Shown in pieces: positions 9,719 through 18,110 of a stretch of DNA of 56,494 nt (position 1 is the stretch's first letter; each line of letters opens with the position of its first letter). Source of the stretch: Streptomyces roseicoloratus (GTDB lineage: Bacteria > Actinomycetota > Actinomycetes > Streptomycetales > Streptomycetaceae); the NCBI RefSeq assembly GCF_004117935.1, contig NZ_SDOY01000073.1:1-56494 (forward strand), read 5' to 3'. The notes beneath the pieces were generated by a model. It saw nothing but the letters and a program-made list of their open reading frames with translations, made no database searches and was not told where the DNA came from. Position numbers and translations under genes: made by a program.

Positions 9719-10770
9719 CCGGCCTCGTCCTGCTCCGCGGCCCAGCGCTGGGCGAGCGCGGCGGCCTTGCGTGCGGCCTCGGCGACGGCCTCCGGGCCGC
9801 CGCCGGCTCCGGCGGCGCTCGCCGCCGCGTACCCGACCAGGAAGGTGGTCAGCGGCGCGGCGGGCCGTGCGACGCCGTGCGCGGCGTCACGGGCCAGGTC
9901 GAGCAGCAGGCCCGTGTCGACGTCCAGGTCGATGCCCAGTTCGTCCTTGACTGCGGTGATCCATTCATCCAGCACGGTCCCATGCTCCCTGATCCGCGCC
10001 CGGGCCGTGACGATGTCCTCCCAGGTGTCGCAGTCGAACGACGCCGATCCCTCGGCGGCGACCCGCTCGACCCGCAGCCCGCCGACGACCCGCCGCAACG
10101 GCAGCCCGCCCAGTTCGGGCCCGACCCGCTCCAGTTCCCGCCGCAGCGCCGCGGTCCGGTACACGGCGACCAACGGCTGCTCGCGCCCGTCGTCGTCCAC
10201 CATGACGGCCCCGTCGCTGCCCGGCGCCTCCTCCAGTGCCCGAACGAGCCGCCGCGCGGCCCGCATCTCGAAGAACGGCAGATCGGCGGAGAGCACCAGC
10301 ACGAAGGTCGCGGGCGCGGGGAAGGGCGCGGGAGACGCGGAGGGCGCGGAGGCCCGGGTGTCCTCGGTGAGGTGGGAGGGCGCGGTGTGGTCGGCGTCCA
10401 CGGCCGGCGAGGAGGACGCGGCGGTGGCGGCCGGGCCGGCACCGGCGGCACCGGCGGCGTCGGGGTGGGAGGTCTCGGTCGAGCCGAGGGCTGTGGCGGG
10501 AGCTCCGTCCGCCCACCCGGCCAGGTGGCGGAGGCCTGCGTCCAGGGCGGCGGCGGGGCCGCCGCCGGGCGGGTCCTCGCGGGCCCATTCGACGGGGCGG
10601 GCGGTCGCACGGGGTTCGGCGACGACCACGACGCGGCCCGCGTCGCGGCAGGCCGCGAGGACCCGGTCGAGCAGGGGGCGTCCCCCGACTCGTACCCCGG
10701 GCTTGTCGGCCCCGCCGAGGCGCCTGGCGGCACCTCCGGCGAGCACGATGGCGTCGTACGCGGTCGTCAC
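9715..10770 (-). CDS. MobA-like nucleotidyltransferase fused to a DUF6457-type domain
   Basis: Starting at GTG 10770 gives 351 residues. The N-terminal part (about 1-265) is a MobA/GT-A nucleotidyltransferase with LAGGAARRLGGADKP near the start, the nucleotide-binding and Mg2+ region of molybdenum cofactor guanylyltransferase, and later LSADLPFF. An Ala/Pro-rich insertion near residues 110-150 separates its halves. The last 85 or so residues (from LDEWITAVKDELGID) are an all-helical DUF6457-like domain. It is translationally coupled to moeA, which supports a role in molybdenum cofactor maturation (GMP or CMP attachment). Upstream in-frame starts exist, but the sequence there is low complexity. 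Confidence 0.85.
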   Translation of the reverse strand: MTTAYDAIVLAGGAARRLGGADKPGVRVGGRPLLDRVLAACRDAGRVVVVAEPRATARPVEWAREDPPGGGPAAALDAGLRHLAGWADGAPATALGSTETSHPDAAGAAGAGPAATAASSSPAVDADHTAPSHLTEDTRASAPSASPAPFPAPATFVLVLSADLPFFEMRAARRLVRALEEAPGSDGAVMVDDDGREQPLVAVYRTAALRRELERVGPELGGLPLRRVVGGLRVERVAAEGSASFDCDTWEDIVTARARIREHGTVLDEWITAVKDELGIDLDVDTGLLLDLARDAAHGVARPAAPLTTFLVGYAAASAAGAGGGPEAVAEAARKAAALAQRWAAEQDEAG

Positions 10771-11239
10771 CCCAGCAGTATGGTCCGCGACCGCACCGCG
10801 ACGACGACCGGCCCGGCCCAGACCGGAGCCCGTCCCGGCCCGGCGCGCCGCGACATCACCGGGGAACGCGTCCATGCCTGGGCCCGGGACCCGGGACGAG
10901 GACGGGACGGGGCCAGCCCGGGACGAGGACGGGGCCCGGGCGGTTCAGGCGCGTACCCGGGACGGACCGGGTCCGCGCAAGGTCCGGGTCCGCGCAAGGT
11001 CCGGGTCCGCGCAAGGTCCGGGTCCGCGCAAGGTCCGGGTCCGTACACGGTTCGCGTACGTAGCCGGGACGGACCGGTCCGCGCACGGTCCGGGTACACG
11101 CACCATTCGGGTCCGTACACGGTTCGGGTACGCGTCCGGGACCCGGCGTGGGTTGGGTCCCGGACAGGGCCGCCGGGTACCGCCGGGGCCCCGTGCCCCC
11201 GCCGTAGCCTTCCCGGCGGAGTCGTACGCCGTGAACCGG
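10771..11239. other. 469-bp intergenic region with no recognisable gene
   Basis: It lies between the MobA-like gene and the 3' end of bkdC, both leftward. It holds a 17-bp tandem repeat and degenerate derivatives (GGTCCGGGT, ACACGGTTCG). Open frames on the minus strand are only repeats of Arg/Pro/Gly/Thr codons and are not believed to be genes. The promoter of the mobA-moeA operon must lie near 10771-10850. Confidence 0.6.
10964..11048. repeat. 17-bp tandem repeat GGTCCGGGTCCGCGCAA, about five copies
   Basis: Three exact copies (10981-10997, 10998-11014, 11015-11031) are flanked by a one-mismatch copy at 10964-10980 and a diverged copy at 11032-11048. Further decayed units continue to about 11140. 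It is intergenic. The near identity of the central copies points to recent slippage. Confidence 0.9.
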
Positions 11240-12622
11240 TCAGAGCGTGCGGAGCAGCACCGCCGGGTTCTCGACGCAGTCGGCGACGTAGCGGAGGAAG
11301 CCGCCGGCGGTGCCGCCGTCGCACACCCGGTGGTCGAAGGTGAGCGAGAGCTGCACCACCTGACGCACCGCCAGCTCACCGCCGTGCACCCACGGCTTGG
11401 GCACGATCCGGCCGACGCCGAGCATGGCCGCCTCGGGGTGGTTGATGATCGGCGTGGAGCCGTCGACTCCGAACACGCCGTAGTTGTTCAGCGTGAACGT
11501 GCCGCCGGTCAGGTCGGCCGGGGTGAGCGTGCCCTGCCGCGCCGACTCGGTGAGTCGGGCGAACTCCGCGGTCAGCGACTCGGCGGTGCGGCCGCCGGCG
11601 TCCCGGACCACGGGCACCACCAGACCGCGCTCGGTCTGGGCCGCGAACCCGAGGTGCACGGCGGGCAGCCGGACGATCTCCCGCGCGGCCGTGTCGACCG
11701 TGGAGTTGAGCTCCGGGAAGCGGGCCAGGGCGTGGGTGCATATCCGGGCGAGCAGCGCGAGCACGGAGATCTTCGGGCCGCCCGCCGCGTTCATCGCCGC
11801 CCGCGCGGCCATGAGTTCGGTCGCGTCCGCGTCGACCCAGCAGGTCGCGTCGGGGATCTCGGTGCGGCTGCGCGACAGCTTGTCGGCGACGGCGCCGCGC
11901 ACACCGCGCAGCGGCACGCGCTCGCCCACGGCGGCCGAGGCCGCGGAGCCTCCCGCGGTGGCCGGCACCGGGGCCAGGACCGGGGCGGCCGCCTTCGGCG
12001 CCTGCTCACGGACGGCGAGGGCCGTCTCCACGTCGGCCCGCAGGATCAGGCCCTGGGGGCCGGAGCCCCGGACGTCCCGCAGGTCGAGTCCGCCGTCGCG
12101 GGCGAGCTTGCGCACCAGCGGCGAGATGACGGGCACGGGGCCCGCAGGAGCCACGGGCGCCACGGGGGCGGCGGGGGCGGCGGGCGAGGCCGCCGCGGGG
12201 GCCGGGGCCACCGCGTGCGTGGCGTGCCGGACCCGGCGGCGCCGGGCAGCGGGCCCCGCGGTGCCGTAGCCGACGAGGACGTTGCCCGAGTACTCCGAGG
12301 ACTCGGCGTCCTTCGCGTCCGCCGTCCGCGCGGCGCCGGCGGCCTCCGGGGCCGGCGTGGCGTTCCCGTCCGCGGCGCCGCCGACGGCGACCGTCAGCAG
12401 CGGTGCGCCGACGGGGAGTTCCGTGCCCTCCTCGCCGAAGCGGGCGGTGACCACACCGCCGTACGGACAGGGCACCTCCACCATCGCCTTGGCGGTCTCG
12501 ACCTCGACGACCGGCTGGTCGATGGCGACGACGTCGCCGACGTCGACGAGCCAGCGCACGATCTCCGCCTCGGTGAGGCCCTCGCCGAGGTCGGGCAGCT
12601 TGAATTCGAGCACCTGGGCCAT
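11240..12622 (-). CDS. bkdC: Branched-chain 2-oxoacid dehydrogenase E2 (dihydrolipoyl acyltransferase)
   Basis: The 460-residue E2 has one lipoyl domain (1-80) with VETAKAMVEVP, where the Lys is lipoylated. An Ala/Pro-rich linker leads to a peripheral-subunit-binding domain (about 158-195, ISPLVRKLARDGGLDL), a second linker and the acyltransferase domain with the catalytic HRVCDGG near the C-terminus. It transfers the branched acyl group from lipoyl to CoA, giving isobutyryl-, isovaleryl- and 2-methylbutyryl-CoA. These feed catabolism, branched fatty acids and polyketides. The ATG overlaps the bkdB stop (TGATG). No E3 gene is adjacent, so a shared lipoamide dehydrogenase is presumably used. 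Confidence 0.93.
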   Translation of the reverse strand: MAQVLEFKLPDLGEGLTEAEIVRWLVDVGDVVAIDQPVVEVETAKAMVEVPCPYGGVVTARFGEEGTELPVGAPLLTVAVGGAADGNATPAPEAAGAARTADAKDAESSEYSGNVLVGYGTAGPAARRRRVRHATHAVAPAPAAASPAAPAAPVAPVAPAGPVPVISPLVRKLARDGGLDLRDVRGSGPQGLILRADVETALAVREQAPKAAAPVLAPVPATAGGSAASAAVGERVPLRGVRGAVADKLSRSRTEIPDATCWVDADATELMAARAAMNAAGGPKISVLALLARICTHALARFPELNSTVDTAAREIVRLPAVHLGFAAQTERGLVVPVVRDAGGRTAESLTAEFARLTESARQGTLTPADLTGGTFTLNNYGVFGVDGSTPIINHPEAAMLGVGRIVPKPWVHGGELAVRQVVQLSLTFDHRVCDGGTAGGFLRYVADCVENPAVLLRTL

Positions 12623-13653
12623 CAGCTGCCCGCCTCCCACTGGAGCCGCGCGACCGCGTCGAGGACCCGGTCGACGCCCGGGAGGTGGTGCCGTTCCAGC
12701 ATCGGCGGCGGGTACGGGATGTCGAAGCCCGCGACGCGCAGCACCGGCGCCTCCAGGTGGTGGAAGCAGCGCTCGGTGACACGGGCGGCGATCTCGCCGC
12801 CGGGGCCGCCGAAGCCGGCGGACTCGTGCACGACGACGGCCCGGCCGGTGCGGCGCACGGACGCGCAGACGGTCTCGTCGTCGAAGGGCACGAGCGAGCG
12901 CAGGTCGACGACCTCCAGGTCCCAGCCCTCGGCCGTGGCGGCCTCGGCGGCCTCCATGCAGACCGGCAGGGAGGGGCCGTAGGTGATGAGGGTGGCGCTG
13001 GTGCCGCGGCGGCGCACGACCGCCTTGCCGATCGGCTCGACGGCCGACGGCGCCTCGGGCGACCAGTCGGACTTCGACCAGTAGAGCCGCTTGGGCTCCA
13101 GGAAGACGACCGGGTCGTCGGAGGCGATGGCGGCGCGCAGCAGGCCGTAGGCGTCCTCGACGGTCGCCGGGGTGACGACGTGGAGGCCGGGCGTCGCCAT
13201 GTAGTACGCCTCGGAGGAGTCGCTGTGGTGCTCGACGCCGCCGATGCCGCCGCCGTACGGCACGCGGACCACGAGCGGCATCGGCATCGCGCCGCGGGTG
13301 CGGTTGCGCATCCGCGAGACGTGGCTGATGAGCTGCTCGAACGCCGGGTAGGCGAAGGCGTCGAACTGCATCTCGACGACCGGCCGCAGCCCGTACATCG
13401 CCATGCCGACGGCCGTGCCGAGGATGCCCGCCTCGGCCAGCGGCGTGTCGGTGCAGCGGTCCTCGCCGAACTCCTTGGCGAGGCCGTCGGTCACGCGGAA
13501 GACGCCGCCGAGGGTGCCGACGTCCTCGCCCATGACGTGGACGGTGGGGTCCTCGGCCATGGCGTCGCGCATGGCCCGCTGCAGCGCCTGCGCCATGGTG
13601 GCGGGCTTGGCCGCCGCCTTGGCGGCCGGCCGTGCGGTCGCGTGGGTGGTCAT
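12622..13653 (-). CDS. bkdB: Branched-chain 2-oxoacid dehydrogenase E1 beta subunit
   Basis: The 343-residue transketolase-like protein has the typical E1-beta start (MAQALQRAMRDAMAEDP), the G(E/D)DVGTLGGVFRVT motif and a C-terminal transketolase_C domain (LRVAGFDIPYPPP). It pairs with BkdA in an alpha2beta2 thiamine-diphosphate decarboxylase for the 2-oxoacids of Val, Leu and Ile. Start ATG 13653 overlaps the bkdA stop (ATGA), and the stop touches the bkdC start, so the operon is tightly coupled. Confidence 0.94.
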   Translation of the reverse strand: MTTHATARPAAKAAAKPATMAQALQRAMRDAMAEDPTVHVMGEDVGTLGGVFRVTDGLAKEFGEDRCTDTPLAEAGILGTAVGMAMYGLRPVVEMQFDAFAYPAFEQLISHVSRMRNRTRGAMPMPLVVRVPYGGGIGGVEHHSDSSEAYYMATPGLHVVTPATVEDAYGLLRAAIASDDPVVFLEPKRLYWSKSDWSPEAPSAVEPIGKAVVRRRGTSATLITYGPSLPVCMEAAEAATAEGWDLEVVDLRSLVPFDDETVCASVRRTGRAVVVHESAGFGGPGGEIAARVTERCFHHLEAPVLRVAGFDIPYPPPMLERHHLPGVDRVLDAVARLQWEAGS

Positions 13654-14807
13654 CCCGCCTCACTCTCGGCGTCGAGCTCCGCCCGCAGCTGCGCCGCCTG
13701 CTCGCGCAGCTGCGCGGTCTTCTCGGCGTAGACGTGGGCGAACAGGTCCATCGGGTCGAGCACGGGGTCGGCGTTCATCCGCTCGCGGAGCCGCGCCGCC
13801 ATCGTCTCGGCCTCCTCGGCCGCCGCGCGGCGGCCGTCCTCGTCGAGCAGCCCGCGCTCGGTGAGCTCCCGCTCCAGGAGCAGGACCGGGTCGTGCGCCC
13901 GCCAGGTCTCGACCTCGCCGTCGCCGCGGTAGCGCGTGGCGTCGTCGGCGTTGGTGTGGGCGTCGATCCGGTAGGTGATGGCCTCGACGAGGGTGGGTCC
14001 GCCGCCGCGCCGGGCGCGGGTGACGGCCTCGGTGAGCACCTGGTGGACGGCCACCGCGTCATTCCCGTCGACGAGCCGGCCGGGCATCCCGTATCCGACG
14101 GCCTTGTGGGCCAGCGACGGGGCGGCGGTCTGCTTGGCGAGCGGCACGGAGATCGCGAAGCCGTTGTTCTGCACGAGGAAGACCACGGGGGCCTGCCAGA
14201 CGGCCGCGAAGTTCAGCGCCTCGTGGAAGTCGCCCTCGCTGGTGCCGCCGTCGCCGACCATGGCGAGGGCGACCACGTCGTCGCCCTTGAGGCGGGCGGC
14301 GTGGGCGAGGCCCACCGCGTGCGGCAGCTGGGTGGCGAGCGGGGTGCTGAGCGGCGCTATGCGGTGCTCGCGCGGGTCGTAGCCGGTGTGCCAGTCGCCG
14401 CGCAGCAGGGTGAGGGCCTGGACGGGGTCGAGGCCACGGGCGACGGCGGCGAGGGTGTCGCGGTACGAGGGGAAGAGCCAGTCCCGCTCCTCCAGGGCCA
14501 GCGCCGCGGCGACCTCACAGGCCTCCTGGCCGGTCGTGGAGGGGTAGACGGCGAGCCGGCCCTGCTTGGTGAGTGCCGTCGCCTGTGCGTTGTACCGACG
14601 GCCGCGGACGAGCTCCCGGTAGAGGCGGCGCAGCAGCTCGGGGTCCGCGTCGGCCACCGCGTCGGTGCCGAGCACGCGCAGCGGCTCGGCCTCCGGCAGC
14701 AGCGGGGCGGGGTCGGTGCGCGGCCGCCAGGCCGGGGGCGGGGTGGGCCGATAGGCGTCGCGAGCGGCGCCGGGGGGCTCTTGGACTGTCGAACTGCGCT
14801 GTTGCAA
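13650..14807 (-). CDS. bkdA: Branched-chain 2-oxoacid dehydrogenase E1 alpha subunit
   Basis: The thiamine-diphosphate motif GDGGTSEGDFHEALN...QNN is near the centre, and the phosphorylation-loop-like YRIDAHTNADDATRYR follows, as in BCKDH E1-alpha. TTG 14807 is proposed as the start (385 residues) because GAGGAGGT lies 7 nt upstream. An in-frame ATG at 14876 would add 23 Arg-rich residues with no ribosome site and would place the coding region next to the operator. First gene of bkdABC, divergent from an Lrp-type regulator. The intergenic region holds an ACCGN6CGGT palindrome and two DnaA-like boxes. Confidence 0.9.
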   Translation of the reverse strand: MQQRSSTVQEPPGAARDAYRPTPPPAWRPRTDPAPLLPEAEPLRVLGTDAVADADPELLRRLYRELVRGRRYNAQATALTKQGRLAVYPSTTGQEACEVAAALALEERDWLFPSYRDTLAAVARGLDPVQALTLLRGDWHTGYDPREHRIAPLSTPLATQLPHAVGLAHAARLKGDDVVALAMVGDGGTSEGDFHEALNFAAVWQAPVVFLVQNNGFAISVPLAKQTAAPSLAHKAVGYGMPGRLVDGNDAVAVHQVLTEAVTRARRGGGPTLVEAITYRIDAHTNADDATRYRGDGEVETWRAHDPVLLLERELTERGLLDEDGRRAAAEEAETMAARLRERMNADPVLDPMDLFAHVYAEKTAQLREQAAQLRAELDAESEAG

Positions 14808-14878
14808 CGAGTCCACCTCCTCGTGGGACGGGCATAAGACCCGAAGGCGGGTGGCGCGGAATGTGGCGCGCCTCACCT

Positions 14879-14892
14879 ACCGATTGTTCGGT
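14879..14892. promoter_or_regulatory. ACCGN6CGGT palindrome upstream of bkdA (PaaR-like operator)
   Basis: ACCGATTGTTCGGT lies 72 bp before the proposed bkdA start. It has the same arms and spacing as the sites at 18042 and 23131, but its central CG is TG. It suggests that the bkd operon shares the TetR-type regulator of the paa genes. Confidence 0.6.
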
Positions 14893-14926
14893 CGTGGAGG
14901 CATTTTGGCTACAGGCACCTCCAGCC

Positions 14927-14948
14927 TGTGGACAAACGGTTCTCCACA
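14927..14948. promoter_or_regulatory. Pair of inverted DnaA-box-like 9-mers
   Basis: TGTGGACAA (14927-14935, reverse of TTGTCCACA, the Streptomyces-preferred box) is followed by TTCTCCACA (14940-14948) in the opposite orientation. They sit in the bkdA/Lrp divergent region. Confidence 0.45.
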
Positions 14949-14993
14949 GCCTGGGATGGATGCAGGTCGTCCACGAGAGAGAGGCGGGGGGAC

Positions 14994-15632
14994 ATGGCGG
15001 ATGAACAAATGGCCGACGTCGACGAGCACACGGACGACGCGCCCCTGAACACGCCCCCCGGAGCCGCCCCCGCGGCCGGGACGGCGCCCGTACCGGCGGG
15101 GCCCTGGGGGAGCCCGTCGGGCCCGTCGGCGGGAGCGCCGGCCGGCCCTGCCATGGTCTCCCCGATGCCGCCGGCCCGCCCGCTGGACGCCGTCGACCGC
15201 GACATCCTGCGGCTGCTCCAGACCGACGGCCGGGCCTCGGTCCGCTCGGTCGCCGAGCGGGTCCACGTGTCCCGCGCCAACGCGTACGCCCGCATCAACC
15301 GGCTCATCGACGACGGGGTGATCCGCGGCTTCGGCGCCCGGGTGAACCACGAGCGGGCGGGGCACGGCGCCTCCGCCTACATCACGCTCAAGATCGTCCA
15401 GAACTCGTGGCGCACCGTGCGCGAACAGCTCCAGGCCCTGCCGGGGGCCGCGCACATCGCCCTGGTCAGCGGCGACTTCGACGTCCTGCTGCTGGTGCAC
15501 ACGCCGGACAACCGGACACTGCGCGAGCTGGTGCTGACCCGGCTCCAGTCCATCCCCGAGGTCCTGTCGACCCGCACGCTGCTGGTCTTCGAGGAGACCG
15601 ACCTGGACCCGTACCCGGAGCGGAGCGGCTGA
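14994..15632 (+). CDS. Lrp/AsnC-family regulator, likely of the bkd operon
   Basis: ATG 14994 is preceded by GGCGGGGGGAC (212 residues). After about 60 Ala/Pro-rich, probably disordered residues, an AsnC-type helix-turn-helix (about 63-110: DRDILRLLQTDGRASV, then RANAYARINRLIDDGVI) is followed by a RAM ligand-binding domain (about 125-205). Lrp-type proteins adjacent and divergent to bkd operons usually sense branched-chain amino acids or their keto acids and activate bkd transcription, so that role is inferred here. The N-terminal extension is longer than in typical Lrp proteins (about 150-160 residues). A perfect 17-bp hairpin follows the stop. Confidence 0.92.
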   Translation: MADEQMADVDEHTDDAPLNTPPGAAPAAGTAPVPAGPWGSPSGPSAGAPAGPAMVSPMPPARPLDAVDRDILRLLQTDGRASVRSVAERVHVSRANAYARINRLIDDGVIRGFGARVNHERAGHGASAYITLKIVQNSWRTVREQLQALPGAAHIALVSGDFDVLLLVHTPDNRTLRELVLTRLQSIPEVLSTRTLLVFEETDLDPYPERSG

Positions 15633-15663
15633 GGGGAAGGCAGGGCAAGGACGGGAAAACGCG

Positions 15664-15699
15664 TCGCGCCCGCCCGGGGAGGTCCCCGGGCGGGCGCGA
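15664..15699. terminator. 17-bp perfect hairpin between the convergent Lrp and tetR genes
   Basis: TCGCGCCCGCCCGGGGA at 15664-15680 is the exact reverse complement of 15683-15699, with a 2-base GG spacer, so in practice the loop includes a few stem bases. It can serve both strands. There is no T-run. Confidence 0.75.
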
Positions 15700-15728
15700 A
15701 CGTTCATGGTTCGGGTGCGCTCGGCGAG

Positions 15729-15850
15729 CGCCGTACACAGCCCACCGAAGGCTCTCAGCGGGCCGTACGCAGCCCGCCGAAGGCTCTCAGCGGCCCGTAC
15801 ACAGCCCGCCGAAGGCTCTCAGCGGGCCGTGCGCAGCCCGTCGAAGGCCA
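15729..15850. repeat. 32-bp tandem repeat copying the 3' end of the tetR gene
   Basis: The motif GCTCTCAG recurs at 15751, 15783 and 15815, exactly 32 bp apart. Each unit reads close to GCCGTACACAGCCCGCCGAA plus GGCTCTCAGCGG. The rightmost unit overlaps the last codons and stop of the leftward tetR gene (encoding LRTAR and stop), so the 3' end including the stop codon was duplicated about three times downstream. Confidence 0.85.
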
Positions 15851-16412
15851 GGTGGACGACGGTGTCCACCAGCTGCTCCCGCTCCTCCAGTGAGGCGTGG
15901 TGCGGCCGGTACCACTCGACGAGCGAGTTGATCATGCCGAAGAGCAGCCGGGTCGCGAGCCGGATGTCCAGGTCGGCCCGCAGGTCGCCCTCGGCGGCGG
16001 CCGCCTTCAGGAGCTCGGCCACGCGGTGGTCGAACTCGCGGCGCCGCTCCAGCGCCCACCGCTCGGTCGAGGTGTTGCCCCGCACCCGCAGCAGCAGCGT
16101 CACGTACGGCAGCTCGGCCATCAGCACCTCCACCGTGCGCCGGGTGACGTACTCGACCCGCGCGACGGCCCGCCCGCGGTTCGCGGCCGGCTCGTCGAGA
16201 ACGGCGAACAGCCCGTCGAGCGCGCGGCTGACAGCCCGCCGCAGCAGCTCCTCCTTGCCCGCCACATGGTGGTAGATCGACGACTTGGAGATGCCCGCCG
16301 CCTTGGACAGGTGCTCCATCGACGTGCCGTCGTAGCCGCGCTCGTTGAAGACCTGCACGGCGACCGAGAGCAACGTCTCGGGTGTGTACGTGTCGCGTCG
16401 CGCGGTGGTCAT
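15819..16412 (-). CDS. paaR: TetR-family repressor, probably PaaR of phenylacetate catabolism
   Basis: ATG 16412 overlaps the stop of the upstream dehydrogenase gene (ATGA), giving 197 residues. The N-terminal TetR helix-turn-helix spans about 8-55 (TPETLLSVAVQVFNERGYDG, then GISKSSIYHHVAGKEELL). The C-terminal ligand-binding domain begins near 65 and includes FGMINSLVEWYRP. It is cotranscribed with a 3-hydroxyacyl-CoA dehydrogenase. The ACCGN6CGGT palindromes upstream of that operon, paaN, paaA and bkdA fit the operator known for actinobacterial PaaR, whose inducer is phenylacetyl-CoA. Assignment as PaaR rests on context. The 3' end is tandemly duplicated. Confidence 0.82.
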   Translation of the reverse strand: MTTARRDTYTPETLLSVAVQVFNERGYDGTSMEHLSKAAGISKSSIYHHVAGKEELLRRAVSRALDGLFAVLDEPAANRGRAVARVEYVTRRTVEVLMAELPYVTLLLRVRGNTSTERWALERRREFDHRVAELLKAAAAEGDLRADLDIRLATRLLFGMINSLVEWYRPHHASLEEREQLVDTVVHLAFDGLRTAR

Positions 16413-17986
16413 CCCGCCTCCTCCGCTTCCTCCGCGTAGGCCCGGCGCACGAGGCCGAGGCCGGGCGCGTACCGGCCCGTCGGGTAGCGCTCGTGCAGCG
16501 CCCTGAGCAGGGACACCGTGGGCCGGTGGCCGACCCGGGCGGCCCACTCCAGCGGCCCCGCCGGGTAGTTGACGCCGAGGCGCATCGCCGTGTCCACGTC
16601 CTCGGCGGTGGCGACGCCGCGCTCCACCGCGTCGGCCGCCAGGTCCGCGAGCATCGCGACCGTACGGGCCACGATCATCCCGGGCACGTCACCGATCACC
16701 GACACCTTCTTGCCGGCCGCCTGGAAGAGGCCCACCGCCTCGGCGAGGCCCTGCGGGGAGATGCCCTCGCGCGCGGACAGGACGATCCGTTCCGCCTTCT
16801 CGTAGTCGTGGGCGAGGTCGAAGTAGACGATCTGCTCCTGGTGGTACTCGAAGGAGGTCTCGCCGTCCACGAGGGCGAGGCGCACGCCCGAGGGCAGGTC
16901 CACGAACCCGTCGCCCTTCTTCCGCCGGACCTCGACGCCGGCCCGCTCGAAGAGGCCCGCCAGCGGCTGCGCGGGACCGAGGTCGCCGCGCACCGTGATC
17001 CGCGCGGGCGCCTCCTCCGGCGCCGCGGTGTGCGGCTCGGGGCGCTCCGCGCCGTCCGCGTACGGGAACCAGCCGTGGCCCGACTTGCGGCCGAGCCGGC
17101 CCGACTCCACGAGCCGGCGCTGCGCGAGCGAGGGCGTGAACTTGGGGTCCTGGTAGAAGGCCTCCCACACGGACCGCGTGACGGCCTCGTTGACGTCCTG
17201 CCCGATCAGGTCGGTCAGCTCGAACGGGCCCATCCGGAAGCCACCGGACTCGCGCAGGGCCGCGTCGATCGTGGCCGGGTCGGCGGCGCCCTCCTCGAAG
17301 ACCCGCAGCGCCTCCGCGTAGAAGGGGCGGGCGACGCGGTTCACGATGAAACCCGGGGTGTCGGTGCAGCGCACCGGGGTCTTGCCCCAGCGCTTCGCCG
17401 TCTCGTACGCGCGCGTGGCGGCGGCCGGGTCGGTGGCGAAGCCGCTGACGACCTCGACCAGCGGCAGCAGCGGGGCCGGGTTGAAGAAGTGCATGCCGAC
17501 GAAGCGGCCGGGCAGCCGCAGCCCTCCCGCGATCGCGGTCACGGACAGCGAGGAGGTGTTGGTGGCGAGGACGGCGTCCTCGGCGACGATGCCCTCCAGC
17601 TCGGCGAAGAGACCCTGCTTGACGTCGAGCCGCTCGACGATCGCCTCGACGACCAGCGCGGCGTCGGCGAGCCCGGTGAGCTCGTCCGCCGCGTGCAGCC
17701 GGGCGAGCGCGGCGTCCCGGTCCTCCTTGCCCAGCCGGCCCTTCTCCACCAGCCGGTCGAGACGGCCCGCGACGGCGGCGACGGCCTCCGCGGCCCGGCC
17801 GGGGGCGCTGTCGTAGAGGCGGACGGGATGGCCCGCGACCAGGGCGACCTGGGCGATTCCCTGGCCCATGGTGCCGGTGCCGACGACGGCGACCGTGCTG
17901 CCCGGCCCGATGCCGGGGCCGGAGGGTCCGGATCCGTCGGCCGACAGCCCGTCGCTCCCCGGGCGGACGTTCGCGTTGGCGGTCAT
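16409..17986 (-). CDS. paaH: 3-hydroxyacyl-CoA (probably 3-hydroxyadipyl-CoA) dehydrogenase
   Basis: The 525-residue protein has an NAD-binding Rossmann domain (about 24-210) with VGTGTMGQGIAQ, then a 3HCDH C-terminal domain (about 213-310, DTPGFIVNRVARPF). A second, diverged Rossmann-like and 3HCDH_C half follows (about 350-525), as in the long PaaH/PaaC proteins. It should oxidise 3-hydroxyadipyl-CoA to 3-oxoadipyl-CoA late in phenylacetate degradation. ATG 17986 has GGAGGATC upstream at good spacing. It is divergent from paaN, with a palindromic operator between them, and coupled to the TetR gene. The adipyl specificity is inferred from neighbours. No thiolase gene lies here. Confidence 0.88.
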   Translation of the reverse strand: MTANANVRPGSDGLSADGSGPSGPGIGPGSTVAVVGTGTMGQGIAQVALVAGHPVRLYDSAPGRAAEAVAAVAGRLDRLVEKGRLGKEDRDAALARLHAADELTGLADAALVVEAIVERLDVKQGLFAELEGIVAEDAVLATNTSSLSVTAIAGGLRLPGRFVGMHFFNPAPLLPLVEVVSGFATDPAAATRAYETAKRWGKTPVRCTDTPGFIVNRVARPFYAEALRVFEEGAADPATIDAALRESGGFRMGPFELTDLIGQDVNEAVTRSVWEAFYQDPKFTPSLAQRRLVESGRLGRKSGHGWFPYADGAERPEPHTAAPEEAPARITVRGDLGPAQPLAGLFERAGVEVRRKKGDGFVDLPSGVRLALVDGETSFEYHQEQIVYFDLAHDYEKAERIVLSAREGISPQGLAEAVGLFQAAGKKVSVIGDVPGMIVARTVAMLADLAADAVERGVATAEDVDTAMRLGVNYPAGPLEWAARVGHRPTVSLLRALHERYPTGRYAPGLGLVRRAYAEEAEEAG

Positions 17987-18041
17987 AGGACTGATCCTCC
18001 CCGATGGGTTCTCCACAGGATCGCCGGACCCCCTTGTCCCG

Positions 18042-18055
18042 ACCGATCGTTCGGT
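18042..18055. promoter_or_regulatory. PaaR-type operator between paaH and paaN
   Basis: ACCGATCGTTCGGT matches ACCGNNCGNNCGGT exactly and is followed by TACT, close to the extended arm of the actinobacterial PaaR consensus. It lies 55 bp from the paaH start and 55 bp from the paaN start, so it can control both directions. A DnaA-like TTCTCCACA lies nearby at 18009-18017. Confidence 0.7.
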
Positions 18056-18110
18056 TACTCTAACTCCGTACGCGTCTCCCTGCCCAGCTCGACGAGGAGT
18101 TGGTCCATCC

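Noticed and set aside
10964..11048. CRISPR array
   Set aside because: Units are directly adjacent with no spacers and no cas genes are present, so it is a simple tandem repeat.
10767..11324. Minus-strand frame of RTRTLRGPGPC-type repeats
   Set aside because: It is a translation of the 17-bp repeat, with no ribosome site and no fit to known domains.
9767..12982. 1071-codon plus-strand open frame over the MobA-like and bkdC genes
   Set aside because: It lies opposite MobA-like and BkdC coding regions and includes the 17-bp repeat. The composition is Arg/Ala/Pro/Ser only.
15729..15850. CRISPR array or attachment site
   Set aside because: The units are contiguous and derive from the tetR 3' end. 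There is no integrase or tRNA here.
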